DNA of 64,000 bases, taken from positions 1 through 64,000 of the forward strand of contig JAXMFB010000009.1 in assembly GCA_046347945.1 (NCBI GenBank), given 5' to 3'. Positions 53,297-60,844 of this stretch are shown piece by piece (within the stretch, counting starts at the first letter, position 1; each line of letters opens with the position of its first letter). The position numbers and the translations under genes are program-made. The stretch comes from Zeimonas sp046347945. GTDB lineage: Bacteria > Pseudomonadota > Gammaproteobacteria > Burkholderiales > Burkholderiaceae_E. The notes under the pieces are model-generated. The model was not told the origin of the DNA. It worked only from the letters and a program-made list of their open reading frames with translations, and did no database searches.

Positions 53297-53433
53297 ACGC
53301 ACGACCCGAGGCAGTCAGCGGACTGCGCTCAACTTCGGCGAAGGCTGACCTGCGCGAAGCGCAGGTCAAGGCCGGCAAAGCCGGCCGGCCGAAGCCAAAA
53401 TTGAGCGTGTAGTTCTTGATGTCAGCCATTCGC
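53261..53433. repeat. 40-bp direct repeat flanking a palindrome-rich insert at the nuoD start
   Basis: Positions 53261-53300 and 53394-53433 are 40 bp long with two mismatches. Each contains the first 12 codons of nuoD. The 93 bp between carry three perfect inverted repeats: GCAGTC/GACTGC (53311-53326), TGACCTGCGC/GCGCAGGTCA (53346-53368) and GGCCGGC/GCCGGCC (53370-53386). The structure resembles insertion of a small REP-like element with duplication of target. Confidence 0.8.
53289..53429 (-). CDS. 46-codon upstream frame made from the duplicated nuoD start
   Basis: ATG at 53429, 12 bp after the nuoC stop, opens MADIKNYTLNFG, identical to NuoD, then reads through the insert (GFGRPALPALTCASRRSAFA) to TGA at 53291-53289. 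That stop overlaps the first codons of the working nuoD frame, so ribosomes finishing here could restart at the nuoD ATG at 53296. The peptide itself is probably without function. Whether it is translated is inference. Confidence 0.4.
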   Translation of the reverse strand: MADIKNYTLNFGFGRPALPALTCASRRSAFAEVERSPLTASGRAYG

Positions 53434-53441
53434 GCGCGCCC

Positions 53442-54086
53442 CTACTTCTGCCCGCCCAGCCCCACGTCCGGCCGCTCCGCCCCGTACCGCTCGTCGCGGA
53501 TCACGCGCGGAACGATCTCGCGCGGCTCGATCGTCACCGGCTGGTAGACCACGCGCTTCTGCTCCGGGTCGTAGCGCATCTCGACGTGGCCCGAGATCGG
53601 GAAGTCCTTGCGGAACGGATGGCCGATGAAGCCGTAGTCGGTCAGGATGCGGCGCAGGTCGGCGTGGCCTTCGAAGACGATGCCGAACAGGTCGAAGGCC
53701 TCGCGCTCGAACCAGCCCGCGGCAGGCCAGACGCCGGTGACGGACTCGATGACCGGCATCTCGTCGTCGGCGCAGAAGCTGCGCACGCGCACCCGCCAGT
53801 TGTGCGCGACCGAGAGCAGGTGCATCACCACCGCGAAGCGCGGTCCGCTCCAGCCGCCGCCGTAGTCGCGATAGTCGACGCCGCACAGGTCGATCAGCGT
53901 ATCGAAGCGCAGCGCGGGGTCGTCGCGAAGGCGGGTTGCGGCCGCGACCTGCGATCCGGCGTCGACCACGACGGTGATCTCGCCGAGGCGGACGACGAGC
54001 GAGCGCAGCGCATCGCCGAGCGAGGCGCGCAGCGCGGCCTCGAGCGTTTCGAGCCGGGTGGCCGGCGTGTTCGGGGACGAGGACAT
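53442..54086 (-). CDS. nuoC: NADH-quinone oxidoreductase subunit C
   Basis: 214 residues, separate from nuoD as in other Betaproteobacteria. Blocks: FDTLIDLCGVDYRDYGG, SVTGVWPAAGWFEREAFDLF, GIVFEGHADLRRILTDYGF and GHPFRKDFP, the canonical C-subunit signature. ATG at 54086. It is complete, with the stop at 53442-53444 followed by TAGGGGCG, which may serve the old nuoD start. Confidence 0.96.
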   Translation of the reverse strand: MSSSPNTPATRLETLEAALRASLGDALRSLVVRLGEITVVVDAGSQVAAATRLRDDPALRFDTLIDLCGVDYRDYGGGWSGPRFAVVMHLLSVAHNWRVRVRSFCADDEMPVIESVTGVWPAAGWFEREAFDLFGIVFEGHADLRRILTDYGFIGHPFRKDFPISGHVEMRYDPEQKRVVYQPVTIEPREIVPRVIRDERYGAERPDVGLGGQK

Positions 54087-54131
54087 GTCGGGGTGGTGGA
54101 CGCTGTTCGGTGCGGGCGGTCGAGGTCCGCG

Positions 54132-54608
54132 CTAGCGCGCGATCGTGCTGGTGCGGCGGATCTTGGACTGCAGTTGCATCACGCCGTAGATGAGCGCCTC
54201 GGCGGTGGGCGGGCAACCCGGCACGTAGACGTCGACCGGCACGATGCGATCGCAGCCGCGCACGACCGAGTACGAGTAGTGGTAATAGCCGCCGCCGTTC
54301 GCGCACGAGCCCATCGAGATCACCCAGCGGGGCTCGGCCATCTGGTCGTAGACCTTGCGCAGCGCCGGCGCCATCTTGTTGCACAGCGTGCCCGCGACGA
54401 TCATCACGTCGGACTGGCGCGGGCTCGGCCGGTAGAACACGCCCATGCGGTCGAGGTCGTAGCGCGATGCGCTCGCGTGCATCATTTCGACCGCGCAGCA
54501 CGCGAGACCGAACGTGACCGGCCACATCGAACCCGTGCGCGACCAGTTCACCAGCTTGTCGAGCTGGGTGGTGACGAACCCCTGGCTCAGCAGTCCTTCG
54601 ATCGCCAT
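54132..54608 (-). CDS. nuoB: NADH-quinone oxidoreductase subunit B
   Basis: 158 residues. The N2 [4Fe-4S] ligands are the tandem Cys in FGLACCAVEMMH, Cys in GSCANGGGYYHYSY and Cys in VPGCPPTAEALIYG. It lies next to the quinone site. ATG at 54608; 45 bp to nuoC. Confidence 0.97.
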   Translation of the reverse strand: MAIEGLLSQGFVTTQLDKLVNWSRTGSMWPVTFGLACCAVEMMHASASRYDLDRMGVFYRPSPRQSDVMIVAGTLCNKMAPALRKVYDQMAEPRWVISMGSCANGGGYYHYSYSVVRGCDRIVPVDVYVPGCPPTAEALIYGVMQLQSKIRRTSTIAR

Positions 54609-54651
54609 TACGCTGCTCCGAACATTGCCCCGACGGGCGCGCCGACCGGGA

Positions 54652-55023
54652 TCACTCCCAGTCGAGCGCCCCCTTCATCCACTCGTACACGAACCCGACG
54701 ACGAGGATCGTCAGGAAGATCATCATCGACACGAAGCCGAAGAACCCGATCGCATCGAGCGACACCGCCCACGGAAACAGGAACGCGATCTCGAGGTCGA
54801 ACAGGATGAACAGGATCGCCACCAGGTAGTAGCGAACGTCGAACTTCATGCGCGCGTCTTCGAAGGCCTCGAAGCCGCATTCGTAGGGGGAGAGCTTTTC
54901 CGGGTCGGGGCGGTTCGGGCCGAGCAGCTTGCCGATCAGCAGCGGGCCGACGCCGACGGCGATGCCGACGAGGATGAACAGCAGGACGGGCAGGTAGTTG
55001 TCGAGAATCACTTCGTTCGGCAC
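54652..55023 (-). CDS. nuoA: NADH-quinone oxidoreductase subunit A
   Basis: 123 residues from a GTG at 55023; a second GTG four codons later (55011) would begin near the usual NuoA start (ILDNYLPVLLF). Three helices; conserved loop KLSPYECGFEAFEDARMKFDVRYYLVAILFI, given here in two parts: PYECGFEAFEDARMKF then DVRYYLVAILFILFDLE. First gene of the nuo operon, downstream of a terminator after tRNA-Leu. Confidence 0.94.
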   Translation of the reverse strand: MPNEVILDNYLPVLLFILVGIAVGVGPLLIGKLLGPNRPDPEKLSPYECGFEAFEDARMKFDVRYYLVAILFILFDLEIAFLFPWAVSLDAIGFFGFVSMMIFLTILVVGFVYEWMKGALDWE

Positions 55024-55071
55024 CCGAATGTTCTTCGCTCGGACCTCTGTCGCTCGGGCCTCTTCGGCCAG

Positions 55072-55091
55072 AAAAAAGTCCGCCCGGACTT
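55072..55091 (-). terminator. Rho-independent terminator between tRNA-Leu and nuoA
   Basis: On the minus strand AAGTCC-GGGC-GGACTT is followed by TTTT. It ends the secG/tRNA-Leu transcript, so the nuo operon must start from its own promoter in the roughly 50 bp that remain before nuoA, or from read-through. Confidence 0.7.
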
Positions 55092-55220
55092 GCGCCCAGA
55101 GCGGACCTCCTCATCAGCTCTCCGCGCTCCGCGGCTCGTCACGCCCCCGACTGCAGCGCCCGAACCTCCTGTTTCCCCGCGGTTTCCCCACCTCGCGCTC
55201 GCGGGCGGATGTCATCGTGT

Positions 55221-55305
55221 TGGTGCCGACGGCGAGACTCGAACTCGCACAGCTTTCGCCACTACCCCCTCAAGATAGCGTGTCTACCAATTTCACCACG
55301 TCGGC
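55221..55305 (-). tRNA. tRNA-Leu (anticodon GAG)
   Basis: 85 nt. Acceptor GCCGACG pairs with CGTCGGC, then A and encoded CCA. The anticodon arm CTATC-TTGAGGG-GGTAG gives GAG. The long variable arm and GTTCGAGTC T-loop are those of a class II tRNA. The position between secG and nuoA is typical for the group. Confidence 0.95.
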
Positions 55306-55334
55306 AGGGTTCGTCAGTTCGTCAGCCTGCTATT

Positions 55335-55832
55335 CTACTTCGGAATGTCGCTCGCCGCGCCGGATTTGGGTGCGGCCTGGCCCGTGGCTTGACCTGCGTC
55401 AGGCGCCGGGCCGGCTGCCGGAGCGGCGGTGCCCGTCGCCGAAGGGACCGTCCCCGTCGCCGGAGGGACAGTCCCGGAAGCAGGCGCCGCGGCACCGGGC
55501 CCGGCCGGCGGAATGTCCGACGGCGCCTTCGGGGCTGCCGCGTCGGCGGGCGCGGTCGGCGCACGCTCCATCACGCTCGCCGGAGCCTGGATCGAACGGT
55601 GCCCGATCAGCGCCAGCGCCAGCGTGATGACGAAGAACAGCGCCGCCAGCACCGCGGTCGTGCGGCTCAGGAAGTTCGCCGAGCCGGTGGCGCCGAAGAG
55701 GCTCCCCGACGCGCCGCCCCCGAACGCCGCGCCCATGTCGGCGCCCTTGCCATGCTGCAACAGCACCAGGACGATCACGCCGAGCGCGGTGATCACCTGG
55801 AAGATCATCAGCAGATTCGTCAACCAGTTCAT
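55335..55832 (-). CDS. secG: Preprotein translocase subunit SecG
   Basis: 165 residues, longer than the usual 75-120. Two helices (about 5-25 and 53-75) with the family loop VLLQHGKGADMGAAFGGGAS followed by GSLFGATGSANFLSRTT. The rest, from about residue 80, is a Pro/Ala/Thr-rich repetitive tail (TVPPATGTVPSATGTAAPA). It assists SecYE in protein export. The tail is probably unstructured. Confidence 0.94.
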   Translation of the reverse strand: MNWLTNLLMIFQVITALGVIVLVLLQHGKGADMGAAFGGGASGSLFGATGSANFLSRTTAVLAALFFVITLALALIGHRSIQAPASVMERAPTAPADAAAPKAPSDIPPAGPGAAAPASGTVPPATGTVPSATGTAAPAAGPAPDAGQATGQAAPKSGAASDIPK

Positions 55833-55914
55833 CGAAACCTCATCGAAACGCCTTCGTGCGCCCGTCGCGGCTTGCCGCCGCAGGCGCGGTCCGCCCCTCG
55901 GGGCGGGATTCGTG

Positions 55915-56697
55915 TCACGCCACGGCCGCCGCCCGGCAGATCGCCAGGAAGTCGTCGGCGACCAGCGATGCGCCGCCGATCAGCCCGCCGTCGACGTCTG
56001 CCATCGAGAACAGGCTCACCGCGTTGCCCGGCTTGACGCTGCCCCCGTAGAGGATCCGCGTCGCGTCGGCGTGGCCGTAGCCGCGCTGCGCGAGCCGCTC
56101 GCGCGCGAAGCGATGCGCGGCCTGCGCGATCTCGGGCGACGCAGTGCGCCCCGTGCCGATCGCCCAGACCGGCTCGTAGGCCAGCACTGCGCGATGCGGC
56201 GGCAAGGCCGGCGCCGAGCCCACGAGCGCCGCCGCGATCGCGTCGACCTGGCGACCGAGCACCGCTTCGGTCTCGCCTGCCTCGCGCTCGTGCAGCGTCT
56301 CGCCGATGCAGGCGATGACGCCCACGCCGTGCGTCATGCACATCGACACCTTGGCCGCGACCTGCTCGTCGGTTTCCCCGGCCAGCTGGCGGCGCTCGGA
56401 ATGCCCGATGATCGCCCACTGGCAACCGAGGTCGACCAGCATCGCCGCCGAAACGTCGCCGGTATAGGCGCCGTTGGGCAGCGCCGACACGTCCTGGGCG
56501 CCCCATGCGATGCCGGTGTCGCCCAGCCATGCGGCCGCCTGCCCCAGGTACGGGTACGGCGGACAGACGACGACGTCGACCTGCGACAGCGACGCGCGCT
56601 CGAGCTCGGCGCGCAGCGCCGTGAACAGGTGTTCGTTCGAAACGATGTCGCCGTTCATCTTCCAGTTGCCGGCGACGAGCGGCTTGCGGGCCTTCAT
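55915..56697 (-). CDS. tpiA: Triosephosphate isomerase
   Basis: 260 residues. Catalytic residues are visible: Lys in GNWKMNG, His in IIGHSERR and Glu in LAYEPVWAIGTG; phosphate loop ILYGGSVKPGNA. It interconverts dihydroxyacetone phosphate and glyceraldehyde-3-phosphate. ATG at 56697. It is 82 bp upstream of secG, the usual pair in this group. Confidence 0.97.
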   Translation of the reverse strand: MKARKPLVAGNWKMNGDIVSNEHLFTALRAELERASLSQVDVVVCPPYPYLGQAAAWLGDTGIAWGAQDVSALPNGAYTGDVSAAMLVDLGCQWAIIGHSERRQLAGETDEQVAAKVSMCMTHGVGVIACIGETLHEREAGETEAVLGRQVDAIAAALVGSAPALPPHRAVLAYEPVWAIGTGRTASPEIAQAAHRFARERLAQRGYGHADATRILYGGSVKPGNAVSLFSMADVDGGLIGGASLVADDFLAICRAAAVA

Positions 56698-56753
56698 CGA
56701 GGTGAGCCGAGGTCGGGTAAACCCGTCATTGTACGGGCCACGCCGAATGACGG

Positions 56754-57617
56754 TCAATTTCCGCGCCGGCGCGCGCGTCCGCCGGGCTCGTCGGGCTCGT
56801 CCGCATCGTCGAGGTCGTCGTCGGCGGCCTCGGCGCCCGCCGTCTCCTGCCACGGGGGCGTGCCGCCGCGGCGCCAGCGCCAGAACCAGAGCACGTAGCC
56901 CGACATGCCGTAGAGCAGGAACAGCGAGAACAGCACCACCGGCGGATCGGAGGACACCAGCACGAACAGCAGCACGATGCCGATCACGAAGATGAACGGC
57001 ACGCTCTTCTTCAGGTTGATGTCCTTGAAGCTGTAGAACGGCGCGTTGGAGACCATCGTGATCCCCGCGTACACCGTCAGCACGAAGCTCGCCCACGCGA
57101 GGTCGGCGCCCGACGCGGTGATCCACCGGGTCTGGCGCAGGTCGGTCACGATCCAGACCAGGCCCACGACGAGCGCCGCCGCCGCCGGGCTCGGCAGGCC
57201 CTGGAAGAAGCGCTTGTCGACCACGCCGATGTTGGTGTTGAAGCGCGCGAGCCGCAGCGCCGCACCGGCCACGTAGATGAACGCGGCCAGCCAGCCCCAC
57301 TTGCCCAGGCCGCGCAGCGACCACTCGTACATGATCAGCGCGGGCGCCGCGCCGAACGACACCATGTCGGACAGGCTGTCGTACTGCTCGCCGAACGCGC
57401 TCTGCGTGTTGGTCATCCGCGCGACGCGCCCGTCCAGGCTGTCGAGCACCATCGCGACGAAGATCGCGATGGCCGCCACCTCGAAGCGCCCGTTCATCGC
57501 CTGCACGATCGCGTAGAAGCCGCAGAACAGCGCCGCGGTCGTGAACGCGTTCGGCAGCAGGTAGATGCGCCGCGAGCGCCGCGGCGCCAGGCCTTCCCGA
57601 TGGCGATCGTCATCCAT
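56754..57617 (-). CDS. pssA: CDP-diacylglycerol-serine O-phosphatidyltransferase
   Basis: 287 residues from the ATG at 57617, which overlaps the psd stop by 8 nt. The CDP-alcohol phosphotransferase motif DG-x2-AR-x8-G-x3-D-x3-D is complete (DSLDGRVAR followed by GEQYDSLSD). About eight helices. It makes phosphatidylserine in the inner membrane; psd next door decarboxylates it. The tail is acidic then basic (AEAADDDLDDADE, GGRARRRGN). Confidence 0.94.
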   Translation of the reverse strand: MDDDRHREGLAPRRSRRIYLLPNAFTTAALFCGFYAIVQAMNGRFEVAAIAIFVAMVLDSLDGRVARMTNTQSAFGEQYDSLSDMVSFGAAPALIMYEWSLRGLGKWGWLAAFIYVAGAALRLARFNTNIGVVDKRFFQGLPSPAAAALVVGLVWIVTDLRQTRWITASGADLAWASFVLTVYAGITMVSNAPFYSFKDINLKKSVPFIFVIGIVLLFVLVSSDPPVVLFSLFLLYGMSGYVLWFWRWRRGGTPPWQETAGAEAADDDLDDADEPDEPGGRARRRGN

Positions 57618-58275
57618 GCGCTTTGGCTCCCTCGGGCTGCAATTCGGCCAGGACGCTGGTCGTGGCGTGGACTTTCTCGCCGATGGCCACTCGCGGGCGC
57701 GCCGAGAGCGGCAGGTAGACGTCCACGCGCGAGCCGAAACGGATGAACCCGAAGCGCTGGCCACGGGCCAGCCGGTCGCCCGCCTGCACGTAGCAGAGGA
57801 TGCGGCGCGCGACCAGGCCGGCGACCTGCACGCAACTCACCAGCGAGCCGTCGGCGACCCGGATCAGCAGCGCGTTGCGCTCGTTGTGCTCGGACGCCTT
57901 GTCGAGGTCGGCGTTGACGAACTTGCCGGGAAAGTACGTGACGCGCTCGACCGTCCCGTCGACCGGCGCGCGGTTCGAGTGCACGTTGAAGACGTTCATG
58001 AAGACCGAGATCTTCAGCGCCTCGCGCTCGCCGTACGGGTCGCGCGTCGTCGCGATCGCGATGACCCGACCGTCCGCCGGCGACAGCACCAGCCGCTCGC
58101 CGGCAGGCACCGGGCGCGCAGGATCGCGGAAGAACTGCAGCACGAACACGGCGACCAGCCAGAACGGCAGCGACCACCACCCGCCGAATGCGGTGACGAC
58201 GAGCGCCGCGGCCGTGGCGAGGCCGAGGTAGAGCCAGCCCTCGCGGGCGATGACGGGATGCGGATAGGACGACAT
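57610..58275 (-). CDS. psd: Phosphatidylserine decarboxylase (short form)
   Basis: 221 residues, the short archaeal-type form common in Betaproteobacteria. One membrane segment (about 15-45) precedes SPADGRVIAI, KISVFMNVFNVHSNRAPVDG and the self-cleavage site GFIRFGSRVDVYLP, where cutting between Gly and Ser makes the pyruvoyl group. It produces phosphatidylethanolamine. Coupled by overlap with pssA. Confidence 0.94.
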   Translation of the reverse strand: MSSYPHPVIAREGWLYLGLATAAALVVTAFGGWWSLPFWLVAVFVLQFFRDPARPVPAGERLVLSPADGRVIAIATTRDPYGEREALKISVFMNVFNVHSNRAPVDGTVERVTYFPGKFVNADLDKASEHNERNALLIRVADGSLVSCVQVAGLVARRILCYVQAGDRLARGQRFGFIRFGSRVDVYLPLSARPRVAIGEKVHATTSVLAELQPEGAKAHG

Positions 58276-58283
58276 GGATCGCT

Positions 58284-59213
58284 TCAATTCGGGGGGCGGT
58301 AGGGCGACTGGCGCAGCCACTTCGTGGCGATCCACTTCTCGCCGCGCCTCACCGGGGCTCCGGCGTGCAGGCATCGCGGATCGACCTCGCCGTGCCGGTC
58401 GCAGTATTCGAAGTAGGCGGCCGAGCCGACGCGCGGCCGGATGGACAGGCGCAGCGACGGAAACAGCGTCTCGCCGCCCTCCTCGACGTCGGCCAGGTAG
58501 ACGACCACCGTCGCGATCCGCTGTCCGCCGCAGCGAAGGTGCGCCGCCGAGCCTGGTTCGGCCGCAGGGAAGTAATCGTGGTGCGGCCGGTATTCGCCGC
58601 CCGGCAGGTAGTGCAGGACCTGCAGCGGCTCGCCGTGGTCGATCGGCACCCCGGTGAGCGCGGCGATGCGCCGCTCGAGGCAGTCGACGACCGGGTTCTC
58701 GCCAAGGGCGAAATGCGCGCCTTCGCTGGTGCGCAGCCCGCTCGACTGCGCCTCGCCGCTCGCGCGGTCGACCACCTGCGAGCGCTGCAGCCGACCCGTC
58801 GCCAGTTCGACCAGCCGCCGGCATTCTTCGGGCGACAGCAGGTCGTCGAGCAGCGCAACGTTGGGATCGTGCAACGCGAAGCCGATCGAGACCTCGCGAT
58901 CGTGCGCCCGAACCCGCGGCGCCGGCGGCAAGCGGATCGGATCGCAGGGGAGGCGTCGGGAGCCGGTCGCGACCGCCTCGTCGCCGGGCGCGACGACAGC
59001 TGCGCCGGGCGCGTCGCCCGCCGTGCGCGCGCGCTCGACCATCGCGCGAACCGTCGCGACGATGACGCGCGCCTGCGCCGCATCGAATCCGTTGTCGGCC
59101 ATGACCGACGCCAGGTCGGCGTCGGCACACCCGCGCGCGATGTCGGCGACCAGCCAGTCCTGCCACTCGGCAGGCAGAGGCGCCACGACAGGGGCGCTCA
59201 GCGCATCGTTCAT
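58284..59213 (-). CDS. Prolyl 4-hydroxylase-like Fe(II)/2-oxoglutarate oxygenase
   Basis: 309 residues from the ATG at 59213. The C-terminal P4Hc domain (about 115-305) shows the iron triad: HxD in YRPHHDYF and distal His in CLHAGAPVRRGEKWIATKW, with the Lys binding 2-oxoglutarate. LHYLPGGEY and VYLADVEEGGETLFP are typical. The first 90 residues form a small helical domain (WQDWLVADIARGCADADLAS) of unknown role. Substrate may be a protein proline or another target. It sits 8 bp upstream of psd in the same direction. Confidence 0.88.
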   Translation of the reverse strand: MNDALSAPVVAPLPAEWQDWLVADIARGCADADLASVMADNGFDAAQARVIVATVRAMVERARTAGDAPGAAVVAPGDEAVATGSRRLPCDPIRLPPAPRVRAHDREVSIGFALHDPNVALLDDLLSPEECRRLVELATGRLQRSQVVDRASGEAQSSGLRTSEGAHFALGENPVVDCLERRIAALTGVPIDHGEPLQVLHYLPGGEYRPHHDYFPAAEPGSAAHLRCGGQRIATVVVYLADVEEGGETLFPSLRLSIRPRVGSAAYFEYCDRHGEVDPRCLHAGAPVRRGEKWIATKWLRQSPYRPPN

Positions 59214-59296
59214 GCGCCGAAGTATAGCCGCGGGGGGCCGCAAGCGGCCCGTCGCGCCCCGCTACGGCGGCGACGGCGCGAGGCCGTCGCCCAGCC

Positions 59297-60313
59297 TCAG
59301 TTGCGCGACTTGTCGACCAGCTTGTTCGCCTTGATCCAGGGCATCATCGCGCGCAGCTTCTCGCCGACCACCTCGATCGGATGCTCGGACATCATCCGGC
59401 GCCGCGACAGCAGCGTGGGCGCGCCCGCGCGGTTCTCGAGGATGAACTGCTTGGCGTACTCGCCGCTCTGGATGCGCTCGAGCGCGGCCTTCATCGCCTT
59501 CTTGGTCTCGGCCGTGACGATCGTGGGCCCGGTCACGTACTCGCCGAACTCCGCGTTGTTCGAGATCGAGTAGTTCATGTTCGCGATGCCGCCCTCGTAG
59601 ATCAGGTCGACGATCAGCTTCAGCTCGTGCAGGCACTCGAAGTACGCCATCTCGGGCGCGTAGCCCGCCTCGACCAGCGTCTCGAAGCCGGCCTTGATCA
59701 GGTCGACGGTGCCGCCGCACAGGACGGTCTGCTCGCCGAACAGGTCGGTCTCGGTCTCTTCGCGGAAGTTGGTCTCGATGATGCCCGCGCGGCCGCCGCC
59801 GATCGCGCACGCGTACGAAAGCGCCAGGTCGCGCGCAATGCCCGAGCGGTCCTGGTGGACAGCGACCAGCATCGGCACGCCGCCGCCGGCCGCATAGGTG
59901 GAGCGCACGGTGTGGCCCGGCGCCTTGGGTGCGATCATCACGACGTCGAGGTCGTCGCGCGGCACGACCTGGCCATAGTGGATGTTGAAGCCGTGCGCGA
60001 AGGCGAGCGTGGCGCCCTTCTTGATGTGCGGCTCGATCTCGTCGCGATACGCCGCCGCGATGTGCTCGTCGGGCATCAGCATCATCACGAAGTCGGCGCC
60101 CTTGACCGCGTCCTTGATCTCGGCGACCGAGAGCCTGGCCTTCTTCACCTTGTCCCACGACGGGCCGCCCTTGCGCACGCCCACGGTGACCTTGCCGCCC
60201 GAGTCGTTCAGGTTCTGCGCGTGCGCGTGGCCCTGCGAGCCGTAGCCGATGATCGCGACCTTGCGACCCTTGATCAGCTTGATGTCGCAATCCTTGTCGT
60301 AGAAGACTTTCAT
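59297..60313 (-). CDS. ilvC: Ketol-acid reductoisomerase (class I)
   Basis: 338 residues, the short class I enzyme. NADPH motif IGYGSQGHAHAQNL near residues 20-33, then FAHGFNIHYGQVVPRDDLDV and the Mg-binding set in LFGEQTVLCGG and CLHELKLIVDLIYEGG. Second step of valine/isoleucine synthesis. Follows ilvH by 29 bp. Confidence 0.97.
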   Translation of the reverse strand: MKVFYDKDCDIKLIKGRKVAIIGYGSQGHAHAQNLNDSGGKVTVGVRKGGPSWDKVKKARLSVAEIKDAVKGADFVMMLMPDEHIAAAYRDEIEPHIKKGATLAFAHGFNIHYGQVVPRDDLDVVMIAPKAPGHTVRSTYAAGGGVPMLVAVHQDRSGIARDLALSYACAIGGGRAGIIETNFREETETDLFGEQTVLCGGTVDLIKAGFETLVEAGYAPEMAYFECLHELKLIVDLIYEGGIANMNYSISNNAEFGEYVTGPTIVTAETKKAMKAALERIQSGEYAKQFILENRAGAPTLLSRRRMMSEHPIEVVGEKLRAMMPWIKANKLVDKSRN

Positions 60314-60342
60314 TCGCTGGTTCTCCGTTTGGTTGTCTCGTC

Positions 60343-60834
60343 TCAGGCCTTCAGGACCCGCTCGCCGCGGGCAATGCCCGAGGCGCCGGTGCGCACGGTC
60401 TCGAGGATCGCGGTGCGGTCGAGGGCGTCGATGAAGGCGTCGAGCTTGGTGCCGTCGCCGGTGAGCTCGATCGTGTAGGTCTTGTCGGTGACGTCGATGA
60501 TGCGGCCGCGGAAGATGTCGGCCATCCGCTTCATCTCCTCGCGCTCCTTGCCCACCGCCCGGACCTTGATCAGCATCAGCTCGCGCTCGGTGTAGGGGCT
60601 CTCGGTGAGGTCGACCACCTTCACGACGTCGATCAGCCGGTTCAGCTGCTTGGTGATCTGCTCGATCACGTCGTCCGAGCCGCTGGTGACGATCGTCATC
60701 CGCGACAGCGACTTGTCCTCGGTGGGCGCCACCGTGAGCGTCTCGATGTTGTAGCCGCGCGCCGAGAACAGCCCGACCACCCGCGACAGCGCGCCGGGCT
60801 CGTTCTCCATCAGGATCGAAATGATGTGCTTCAT
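60343..60834 (-). CDS. ilvH: Acetolactate synthase small (regulatory) subunit
   Basis: 163 residues. N-terminal ACT domain (ISILMENEPGALSRVVGLFS, then GYNIETLTVAPTED) followed by the C-terminal ACT-like domain (ELMLIKVRAVGKEREEM). It binds valine and activates IlvB. It starts 10 bp after ilvB. Standard length. Confidence 0.96.
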   Translation of the reverse strand: MKHIISILMENEPGALSRVVGLFSARGYNIETLTVAPTEDKSLSRMTIVTSGSDDVIEQITKQLNRLIDVVKVVDLTESPYTERELMLIKVRAVGKEREEMKRMADIFRGRIIDVTDKTYTIELTGDGTKLDAFIDALDRTAILETVRTGASGIARGERVLKA

Positions 60835-60844
60835 CGCCGGCTCC

